Source: Candidatus Symbiothrix sp.
GTDB taxonomy: Bacteria; Bacteroidota; Bacteroidia; Bacteroidales; Azobacteroidaceae
DNA: 7,403 nucleotides
NCBI GenBank assembly: GCA_031284765.1
Contig: JAITXK010000007.1
Location: 1 to 7,403, forward strand
Direction: 5' to 3'
Part shown: positions 1 through 5,269 of the stretch, piece by piece
Numbering within the stretch: position 1 is the stretch's first letter
How the letters are laid out: every line of letters starts with the position of its first letter
Made by a program: the position numbers and the translations under genes
The notes under the pieces: model-generated
The model's input: only the letters and a program-made list of their open reading frames with translations
What the model was told of the DNA's origin: nothing
Database searches by the model: none

Positions 1-203
1 GATTGCGCCGATTGTTTCGCATACTTTTTCTTCTGCACCTCCAAGTCGGCAATCTTGACTGAAGGATTTTCACTTAAAGCAATCTCAATCGCCCGGTCCA
101 AAGTCACTTCCAAAGGAGCGGAAGTGTTTTGAGCATTCATCAGCCAAGGGCTTAAAATTGCGATTGCTGCCATACTAAACTTTTTGCCTACGTGTACTTT
201 CAT
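1..203 (-). CDS. TolC-family outer-membrane efflux protein, N-terminal 67 codons only
   Basis: This partial gene reads from ATG at 203 down to base 1 and leaves the window. Residues 1-25 form a signal peptide: a basic start (MKVHVGKK), a hydrophobic core (MAAIAILSPWLM) and a likely cleavage site near NAQ. The mature part contains LEVTLDRAIEIALSENPSVKIADLEVQ (given here only as the motif L-x-x-A-I-E-I-A-L-x-x-N-P at about 35-47), which is the typical first helix of TolC/OprM-type outer-membrane factors. In that family the protein forms the outer-membrane channel of a tripartite efflux pump. It lies 75 bp behind the TetR regulator on the same strand, and I see no separate promoter in the gap, so the two are probably co-transcribed. 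Periplasmic adaptor and RND pump genes are expected beyond the window edge; that is inference. The family call is fairly safe, but substrate and full length cannot be seen. Confidence 0.8.
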   Translation of the reverse strand, partial: MKVHVGKKFSMAAIAILSPWLMNAQNTSAPLEVTLDRAIEIALSENPSVKIADLEVQKKKYAKQSAQ

Positions 204-278
204 ATAATTTTATACCTATTAATTTGTTATTTTTCTTTTAAGTTTAAGACGATTGACTACCGGTTTTATTTTAAAATT
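204..278 (-). other. Intergenic gap between regulator and efflux gene
   Basis: This AT-rich 75-bp spacer separates the tetR-type stop codon from the TolC-type start codon. Read on the minus strand it contains no TAnnTTTG element and no hairpin followed by a T tract. That fits read-through from the regulator into the efflux gene. Only a weak AGG lies about 13 bases before the ATG, in keeping with the poor Shine-Dalgarno use of Bacteroidota. Confidence 0.5.
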
Positions 279-884
279 TCATTTTTTTGTTTTTTCAATT
301 AATTGGTCCACTCGTTCATTGCCGGTTGCCGTGGCGATTCCCCGGATAAAGTTCAGGATAATGGCCTGAATAAATTCATCGGCAGAAAACGTATCAATTG
401 GAACATATTCGTTGTCCATCAGTGCCTTAAACTGCACCTTGAGCAGCCAAACCAGGATTTCAACATGGATTTCTTTTCGTATCAAGCCCTGCTCTATACC
501 TTTGATAAGGAAAGGAGCAAAGCCCTCATACGCTTCCTGTTGCCGGGCTTCTATCTTCTCAAAAATCGTAGCGTGGTACTTTTTCAGGTCGTGATAAACC
601 GACGAATTAACTTCTGTGGCACTGCGCAACTGTTTCGTGTAGATATACATCAAGGTATCAATCACATTCTCTTTCTGGTGCCGTGCAGCTATTTCCCGCT
701 CGTTTTTTTTCATGTGGGAAGAGATACACTCGTAGAGTAATTCTTCTTTGTCGCGAAATACTTCATATAATGTACGTTTGGATATGCCTAATTCTGTGGC
801 AATATTCGACATCGTCATACTTCGTATTCCGTTTTTGAAAAAAAGAGTTGTTGACTCCGAAATAATTCGTTCTCTTAAATCCAT
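279..884 (-). CDS. TetR/AcrR-family transcriptional regulator
   Basis: The 201-residue product has the usual TetR-family length. Residues 1-50 are the DNA-binding domain: R-E-R-I-I-x-x-x-x-x-L-F-F-K-N-G at 4-19, then the helix-turn-helix around 24-44 with M-S-N-I-A-T-E-L-G-I-S-K-R-T-L-Y, followed by F-R-D-K-E-E-L-L, a classic TetR signature. Residues 60-200 are helical and variable, as expected for a ligand-binding and dimerisation domain; no ligand can be inferred. The start at 884 puts the canonical domain right at the N-terminus, so it is well supported. The gene sits directly ahead of a TolC-type efflux gene on the same strand, suggesting that it represses its own operon until an effector (drug, bile compound, metabolite) binds. 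A perfect inverted repeat 55 bp upstream of the start (939-966) is the likely operator. Confidence 0.92.
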   Translation of the reverse strand: MDLRERIISESTTLFFKNGIRSMTMSNIATELGISKRTLYEVFRDKEELLYECISSHMKKNEREIAARHQKENVIDTLMYIYTKQLRSATEVNSSVYHDLKKYHATIFEKIEARQQEAYEGFAPFLIKGIEQGLIRKEIHVEILVWLLKVQFKALMDNEYVPIDTFSADEFIQAIILNFIRGIATATGNERVDQLIEKTKK

Positions 885-928
885 ACTAAATTGAATGCCT
901 ATCTTTTTATGCCTTATAAAAAACGGTG

Positions 929-960
929 CAAAGTAAATGAAAACTTTTGGAACAAAAAAA
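929..960 (-). promoter_or_regulatory. Probable promoter of the tetR-tolC operon
   Basis: On the minus strand TTACTTTGC (936 down to 929/928) is a one-mismatch copy of the Bacteroidota -7 element TAnnTTTG. A run of T ending in TTTTTTTG (960-953) lies where the -33 element belongs, though the spacing to the final TTTG is only 16 bp; the T run itself lies at the usual 20 bp. The start site would be near 923, giving a leader of roughly 40 bases. The upstream half of this promoter lies inside the inverted repeat at 939-966. Confidence 0.5.
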
Positions 961-966
961 GTTTTC
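939..966. promoter_or_regulatory. Inverted repeat, candidate TetR operator
   Basis: GAAAACTTTT at 939-948 is the exact reverse complement of AAAAGTTTTC at 957-966, with an 8-base spacer. The 28-bp span and two-fold symmetry match the sites bound by TetR-family dimers. It begins 2 bp upstream of the -7-like element and covers the -33 region of the minus-strand promoter, so binding would block polymerase. It ends 49 bp before the -33 element of the divergent rpoN promoter, so an effect on rpoN is possible but less direct. The repeat is seen; its use by the adjacent regulator is inferred from position. Confidence 0.55.
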
Positions 967-1015
967 CCGGTTTATTTCATGTTAAATAACGTCAACAGGA
1001 ATTAGGAAGATAAAG

Positions 1016-1047
1016 TTTGCCAAATCGAAGACAATAGATTATATTTG
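1016..1047 (+). promoter_or_regulatory. Bacteroidota-type promoter of rpoN
   Basis: TTTG at 1016-1019 and TATATTTG at 1040-1047 are separated by 20 bp, which is a near-perfect match to the primary sigma factor consensus of Bacteroidota (TTTG-N19-22-TAnnTTTG). Transcription should start near 1053, leaving a leader of about 20 bases with no GGAGG-like site, only an A-rich stretch (1063-1072) before the ATG at 1074. Confidence 0.75.
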
Positions 1048-1073
1048 CAGTTAAATTTGACGGAAAAAAAAAG

Positions 1074-2525
1074 ATGATTCGCCAACAACTAACGCAAAAG
1101 CAACAACAAAAATTATCTCCACTGCAAATTCAGCAAGTTAAGTTGCTGGAATTGAGTTCTCTTGAAATTGAAAACCGGATTACTCAGGAATTGGAAGAAA
1201 ATCCGGCCTTGGAAGAATTGCCCGATGTGGCTTCCGAAACCGACAGTGAGCTTTCGTCCGATGAATACGCTTCGACAGAAGAAGGCAGCAACGAAGATTA
1301 TTCCTTGGGCGACTATTTGAGTGAAGATGATATTCCCGATTATAAACTCCAACAGAAATACGATTCCGGAGAACATCGCAATGAAATACCTTATTCCGAG
1401 TCCGAGTCATTTCAGGAGTATATGTTCGACCAATTGCGTTTGAAAAATCTTTCGGAAGCAAAATTCAGAATCGGCGAATACATTATCGGAAACATAGATG
1501 ACGATGGTTATATGCGCCGCGAACCCGAGGCCTTATCCGATGATTTGGCGTTTCAATACAGTTTGAACGTTTCGGCAGAAGAAATAGAGGAAATCTTGCA
1601 TTTGATTCAGCAATTAGACCCTCCGGGTATTGGAGCCGCCAATCTGCAACAATGTTTATTGATTCAATTGAGACGAAAAGCAAAAACGCTCTCACGGACG
1701 TTTGCCATTCGTATATTGGAAGATTATTTTGAACTTTTTTCCAAAAAACAATTCGATAAAATCATTCGAAACTTGAATATTTCAGAAGAAGAAATGAAAA
1801 ATTCCATTCGCGAAATTACGCTCCTGAATCCAAAGCCGGGTAATATGTGGGAAAGCAATATAGATACCAAAATGGCGCAAATCACACCCGATTTTGTGGT
1901 AGAAACCATCAATGGGGAATTGATTTTTTCGATGCCGAAACAGAATATTTCCGAATTGCGGATTAATAAAGAGTATGGCGATTTGTTGAATCATTACACC
2001 AATAATGACAAAGAAAATTCGCAAATCAAAGAAGCGCATGCTTTTGTCAAGCAAAAAATTGATTTGGCGCAATGGTTTATTGATGCCATCAAACAGCGCA
2101 ACACGACCTTACGCAATACGATGCTCGCCATTATCGACCTTCAACGCGATTTCTTTCTCAATGGCGATGAATCCGATATTAAACCGATGATTTTGAAAGA
2201 TATAGCCGAACGAAGCGGTTACGATATTTCCACAATTTCCCGCGTAAACAACAGCAAATATGTACAAACCAATTGGGGTATTTTTTCGTTGAAATTCTTT
2301 TTTTCCGAATCAATGACCAATGATGAAGGCGAAGAAATTTCCACAAAAGAAATTAAGTCTCACCTGAAATCCTTGATCGATGATGAAGATAAAACCCAAC
2401 CGTTTACCGACGATGCTTTGACCGATGTTTTGAAGAAAAAAGGCTATGATATTGCGCGACGGACAGTGGCCAAGTATCGGGAACAGTTGAACATTCCGGT
2501 TGCCCGGTTGCGGAAGAATTTATAA
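1074..2525 (+). CDS. rpoN: RNA polymerase sigma-54 factor (RpoN)
   Basis: The 483-residue protein is full length for sigma-54, the alternative sigma factor that recognises -12/-24 promoters and needs an AAA+ activator. Region I (1-50) shows the glutamine- and leucine-rich start with L-S-P-L-Q-I-Q-Q and E-L-E-E-N-P-A-L-E. Region II (about 51-112) is strongly acidic. The core-binding region follows from about 113, with Y-I-I-G-N-I-D-D-D-G-Y at 136-146 and L-D-P-P-G-I-G-A at 181-188. The DNA-binding part has L-K-D-I-A-E-R-S-G-Y-D-I-S-T-I-S-R-V at 374-391 and W-G-I-F-S-L-K-F-F-F at 401-410. The RpoN box A-R-R-T-V-A-K-Y-R-E, which contacts the -24 element, is at 461-470. The expected tryptophan after the HTH is present. 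No activator gene lies in the window, so its regulon cannot be guessed here. It is transcribed away from the tetR-type gene and converges on the DUF1015 gene. Confidence 0.97.
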   Translation: MIRQQLTQKQQQKLSPLQIQQVKLLELSSLEIENRITQELEENPALEELPDVASETDSELSSDEYASTEEGSNEDYSLGDYLSEDDIPDYKLQQKYDSGEHRNEIPYSESESFQEYMFDQLRLKNLSEAKFRIGEYIIGNIDDDGYMRREPEALSDDLAFQYSLNVSAEEIEEILHLIQQLDPPGIGAANLQQCLLIQLRRKAKTLSRTFAIRILEDYFELFSKKQFDKIIRNLNISEEEMKNSIREITLLNPKPGNMWESNIDTKMAQITPDFVVETINGELIFSMPKQNISELRINKEYGDLLNHYTNNDKENSQIKEAHAFVKQKIDLAQWFIDAIKQRNTTLRNTMLAIIDLQRDFFLNGDESDIKPMILKDIAERSGYDISTISRVNNSKYVQTNWGIFSLKFFFSESMTNDEGEEISTKEIKSHLKSLIDDEDKTQPFTDDALTDVLKKKGYDIARRTVAKYREQLNIPVARLRKNL

Positions 2526-2582
2526 AAACCTGAAACATCGCCGCAAGTGAATACATGACCGCACATTCTTTTATTAAACCTC
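2526..2582. other. Convergent gap between rpoN and the DUF1015 gene
   Basis: These 57 bases separate two genes that face each other. I looked for a hairpin with a T tract on either strand and found none that is convincing; there is only a direct CCGCA repeat at about 2541 and 2561. A bidirectional or Rho-type terminator may be weak or lie within the gene ends. Confidence 0.4.
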
Positions 2583-3827
2583 TTATGACAATTGATGAAT
2601 CACCAGCCCCGACCGCAACTTCGGCTCAAACCAAGTGGTTTTCGGCGGCATGATGTTACCGGTATCGGCAATGTCGATCAATTGCTTCATCGAAACGGGA
2701 TACAAGGCCAGGGCGGCAGCCATTTCCCCGCTGTCCACGCGGCGTTTCAGTTCTCCCAAGCCGCGCAAGCCGCCGACGAAATCAATCCGTTTGTCGGTTC
2801 GCAGATCTTTCATGCCCAATAATTTATCTAAAATAAGATTGGATGAAATCGTCACGTCCAATACACCGATAGGGTCATTGTCGTCGTATGTTCCCGTTTT
2901 GGCATCCAAGGAATACCAATGTCCGCCCAAATACAATGCGAAATTGTGCAGGCGTTCGGGATGATAGATTTCCGTACCTTTGTCCGCAATCGTGAAATCG
3001 GCCGCTAAGGCCTGAAGGAAACCGGCAGGTGTTAATCCGTTCAAATCTTTGACTACGCGGTTGTAGTCCATGATTTTCAGTTGATTTTCGGGAAAACATA
3101 CCGCCATGAAATAGTTGTATTCTTCCTTTCCGGTGTGATGTGGATTTTGTTTGGCTTTTTCGGCACCGACCAAAGCGGCAGCGGCCGAGCGATGGTGTCC
3201 GTCTGCGATGTACAAAGCGGGCATTTGGGCAAACAGAGCGGTGATTTGGTTGATCACCGTGTCGTCCGAAATAATCCAAAAATGATGGCCAATGCCGTCG
3301 GAGGAAACAAAATCGTATTCGGGTGTTTGCTTTACCGTCTCGTTCACAATGCTTTCCAATGCCGGATTTTCGGGATAGGCAAAGAAAACCGGTTCGATAT
3401 TGGCATTATTCACGCGGACATGTTTCATGCGGTCTTCCTCCTTGTCCTTGCGGGTTAGTTCGTGCTTTTTGATGTCTCCATTTAAATAATCGGCGACATA
3501 CGAACCCACAACCAAGCCGTATTGCGTGCGGCCATTCATGGTTTGAGCATAGATGTAATAATTTTCCTTGTCGTCTTGCACCAGCCAGCCTTTGTCCTGA
3601 AATTTTTTGAAGTTTTCAGCAGCTTTTTCATACACATCGGCATCGTGTTCATCTTTACCTGCCGGGAAATCAATCTCCGGTTTGATGATGTGATAGAGTG
3701 ACTTTTCGTTGCCACCCGCTTCCACTCTCGCTTCTTCCGAACTCAATACGTCGTATGGACGAGAAGCAACTTCCATTACATACTGTTTGGGAGGACGTAC
3801 TCCCTTGAAGGGTTTTATGGTTGCCAT
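2583..3827 (-). CDS. DUF1015 family protein, complete
   Basis: The protein has 414 residues when begun at the ATG at 3827, which gives the family-typical opening M-A-T-I-K-P-F-K-G-V-R-P. The reading frame stays open for 50 more codons upstream, but that extension would run through the promoter and has no family resemblance, so I reject it. Conserved family blocks are visible: R-P-Y-D-V-L-S near 23-29, K-H-E-L-T at 121-125, Y-I-A-D-G-H-H-R-S at 206-214 and the C-terminal P-P-K-T-T-W-F-E-P-K at 394-403. It has no signal peptide or membrane segment, so it is cytosolic. The histidine-rich D-G-H-H-R block looks like an active or nucleotide-binding site. From memory, members occur near serine-biosynthesis genes in Bacteroidales and a free-serine-kinase role has been discussed for related proteins; I cannot confirm either here and no ser gene is in the window. 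Family assignment is strong, function open. Confidence 0.88.
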   Translation of the reverse strand: MATIKPFKGVRPPKQYVMEVASRPYDVLSSEEARVEAGGNEKSLYHIIKPEIDFPAGKDEHDADVYEKAAENFKKFQDKGWLVQDDKENYYIYAQTMNGRTQYGLVVGSYVADYLNGDIKKHELTRKDKEEDRMKHVRVNNANIEPVFFAYPENPALESIVNETVKQTPEYDFVSSDGIGHHFWIISDDTVINQITALFAQMPALYIADGHHRSAAAALVGAEKAKQNPHHTGKEEYNYFMAVCFPENQLKIMDYNRVVKDLNGLTPAGFLQALAADFTIADKGTEIYHPERLHNFALYLGGHWYSLDAKTGTYDDNDPIGVLDVTISSNLILDKLLGMKDLRTDKRIDFVGGLRGLGELKRRVDSGEMAAALALYPVSMKQLIDIADTGNIMPPKTTWFEPKLRSGLVIHQLS

Positions 3828-3855
3828 AAATAAATGATATTGTTTAATTCTTCTG

Positions 3856-3863
3856 CAAATGTA
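3856..3863 (-). promoter_or_regulatory. -7 element of the DUF1015 gene promoter
   Basis: Read on the minus strand, TACATTTG (3863 down to 3856), followed by C, is an exact TAnnTTTG element. The -33 position, about 20 bp upstream, shows only GATG rather than TTTG, so the match is partial. Transcription from near 3850 gives a leader of about 23 bases to the ATG at 3827, which also supports that start over the longer open frame. Confidence 0.6.
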
Positions 3864-3931
3864 CATGAAATTTTGCAATAATACATCGACGCATAAAAAA
3901 GGGGCACAGGACTGATCCCAAGATACTACTT

Positions 3932-3964
3932 TTTGTGAAAAATCAAAAATTATCAATATCTTTG
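3932..3964 (+). promoter_or_regulatory. Bacteroidota-type promoter of the DUF1016 gene
   Basis: TTTG at 3932-3935 and TATCTTTG at 3957-3964 are 21 bp apart and match the Bacteroidota consensus. The start site falls near 3970, so the leader before the ATG at 3982 would be only about 12 bases, with no Shine-Dalgarno sequence. The promoter is divergent from that of the DUF1015 gene; the two -7 elements lie about 93 bp apart. Confidence 0.7.
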
Positions 3965-3981
3965 CTCTTATTATCAATAAA

Positions 3982-5211
3982 ATGGAACAGCAATCAATTA
4001 TAAATTACAGTCAGGCGATAAAAGCCATCAAAAGCGCCATTTTGCAAAGTCGTTATCGTGCGGCTGCACTGGCAAATCGTGAAATGCTTTCACTTTACTA
4101 TGGTATTGGAAAATTTATTTCTGAAAATAGCCGTGAGGGCACTTGGGGAACCAACACCATTGAGGTTATTTCTCAACAATTACAGCAAGAATTGCCGGGG
4201 CTGCGCGGGTTTTCGGCAAGTAATATGAAGAGAATGAGGCAATTCTACGAAACGTGGAATGAGAACATTCCAAATCGCCCATTGATAACGGGCGGAATTA
4301 CAAATTCAAATCGTCCGTTAGCAACGAACGAAATTGAGGATATAAATCGCCCGACATTGTCGGGCGATTTGAAAGTTGCTGAAAATAAAGAATATGCAAT
4401 TCGACCAATGCTGTCGGGCGAAATTTGTACAGATTTATTATTGGCAAACCGCCAAGCAGTGTCTGACGATTTAGAAAATGCGGAATGGAAATACTTTTTA
4501 TCTATTGGTTTTTCGCAACATTGTGAGATACTAGCTAAAACAAAAACATTAGATGAACGCCTTTTCTACATTCAAAAATGCGCAACCGAATTTTGGAGTT
4601 ATCGGTCTTTACAATATCATTTAAAATCCGACCTGTTTCACAAGCAAGGAACGCTCCCTAACAATTTCAAAGCCACCATATCAGACATAAATTTAAGACA
4701 AAAAGCCTTGCTGTCGTTCAAAGACGAATATTTGTTGGACTATATTAATATAGAAGCCCCCTATGACGAACCTGACGAAAGAGTGTTGGAAACCGCGATA
4801 GTAAACAATATTAAAAACTTCATCTTGTCGCTTGGTAAAGATTTTTCGTTTATTGGTAATCAATATCGCATGATAATCGAAGAACAAGAATATTTTATCG
4901 ATCTGCTATTTTTCAATCGGCAATTACAATGTTTAGTAGCCATAGAATTAAAACGTGGTGAATTTAAGCCTGAATATCTTGGAAAGATGAACTTCTATCT
5001 TTCGGCACTTGATGATTTAGTTCGTTTACCACATGAAAGCCATTCTATAGGTATTATTCTGTGCAAATCACAAAAACAAGGCATAGTAGAATACGCTTTT
5101 CGCGACATGTCTAAACCTATGGGCGTGGCTACTTACAATTTATCATCCGAACTTCCCGAACAATACCGCGGTATATTGCCTGATTCGGAAACATTAAAAC
5201 AACTCCTTTAA
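3982..5211 (+). CDS. DUF1016/YhcG-type PDDEXK nuclease with palindrome-encoded insert
   Basis: The 409-residue protein has the two-part layout of the DUF1016 (YhcG) family. Residues 8-95 are the N-terminal domain, with L-Y-Y-G-I-G-K-F-I, W-G-T-N-T-I-E, L-P-G-L-R-G-F-S-A-S-N-M-K-R-M-R-Q-F-Y shared in spacing with the family. The conserved E-F-W-S-Y-R-S-L block lies at 203-210. The C-terminal part (about 250-405) is a PD-(D/E)XK nuclease fold: F-I-D-L-L-F-F with D307 and A-I-E-L-K-R-G with E322 and K324, all intact, so catalysis is possible. Residues 98 to about 163 are five degenerate N-R-P-type repeats that make the protein somewhat longer than the roughly 375 residues of E. coli YhcG. The family often sits beside type I restriction-modification genes, and here a methyltransferase gene follows after 58 bp. 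Its role in such clusters is not established. The start at 3982 follows directly on a good promoter. Confidence 0.88.
   Translation: MEQQSIINYSQAIKAIKSAILQSRYRAAALANREMLSLYYGIGKFISENSREGTWGTNTIEVISQQLQQELPGLRGFSASNMKRMRQFYETWNENIPNRPLITGGITNSNRPLATNEIEDINRPTLSGDLKVAENKEYAIRPMLSGEICTDLLLANRQAVSDDLENAEWKYFLSIGFSQHCEILAKTKTLDERLFYIQKCATEFWSYRSLQYHLKSDLFHKQGTLPNNFKATISDINLRQKALLSFKDEYLLDYINIEAPYDEPDERVLETAIVNNIKNFILSLGKDFSFIGNQYRMIIEEQEYFIDLLFFNRQLQCLVAIELKRGEFKPEYLGKMNFYLSALDDLVRLPHESHSIGIILCKSQKQGIVEYAFRDMSKPMGVATYNLSSELPEQYRGILPDSETLKQLL
4272..4472 (+). repeat. Five in-frame palindromic repeat units within the DUF1016 gene
   Basis: Units begin at 4272, 4308, 4344, 4398 and 4446; the offsets are 36, 36, 54 and 48 bases, all multiples of three, so every unit is read in the same phase. 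Each starts with an AAATCGCCC-like arm and ends with a GGGCGATTT- or GGGCGAAATT-like arm, so the DNA is two-fold symmetric. Unit 3 (4344-4370) is a perfect 27-base palindrome around one central base. Unit 2 has 9-base arms (4311-4319, 4323-4331) with one mismatch. Unit 1 keeps CGCCC/GGGCG, unit 4 has one arm mismatch and unit 5 is decayed. The peptides begin N98, N110, N122, I140 and N156 and read N-R-P-L-I-T-G-G-I, N-R-P-L-A-T-N-E-I, N-R-P-T-L-S-G-D-L, I-R-P-M-L-S-G-E-I and N-R-Q-A-V-S-D-D-L. Confidence 0.85.
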
Positions 5212-5239
5212 TAAAAAGTGAACACTCCACAATTTTTAG

Positions 5240-5247
5240 TAATTTTG
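5240..5247 (+). promoter_or_regulatory. Possible -7 element ahead of the methyltransferase gene
   Basis: TAATTTTG (then C) fits TAnnTTTG exactly. About 19-20 bp upstream only AGTG (5217-5220) is found in place of TTTG, so the promoter may be weak or act together with read-through from the DUF1016 gene, whose stop lies 58 bp before the next ATG. The predicted leader is about 15 bases, without a Shine-Dalgarno site. Confidence 0.45.
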
Positions 5248-5269
5248 CAGAAATTATAATTGAAAATTT

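Noticed and set aside
610..632. Sigma-54 -24/-12 promoter (TGGCAC at about 616-621)
   Set aside because: There is no TTGC at the required spacing after it and the site lies in the middle of the TetR coding sequence.
303..740. Open frame on the plus strand antisense to the TetR-type gene
   Set aside because: It has no recognisable domain, no promoter or start context, and lies wholly within the clear TetR coding sequence on the other strand.
3828..3977. 50-codon N-terminal extension of the DUF1015 frame
   Set aside because: It would start upstream of the TACATTTG promoter element, overlaps the DUF1016 promoter and shows no family similarity, whereas the start at 3827 gives the family-typical N-terminus.
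4344..4370. Intrinsic terminator inside the DUF1016 gene
   Set aside because: The stem is strong but the next bases are GAAAGTTG, not a T tract, and the protein continues in frame through conserved blocks.
4272..4472. CRISPR array
   Set aside because: The units are spaced unevenly, are diverged, have spacers of only about 8-27 bases, and are translated in frame within a conserved gene; no cas gene is present.
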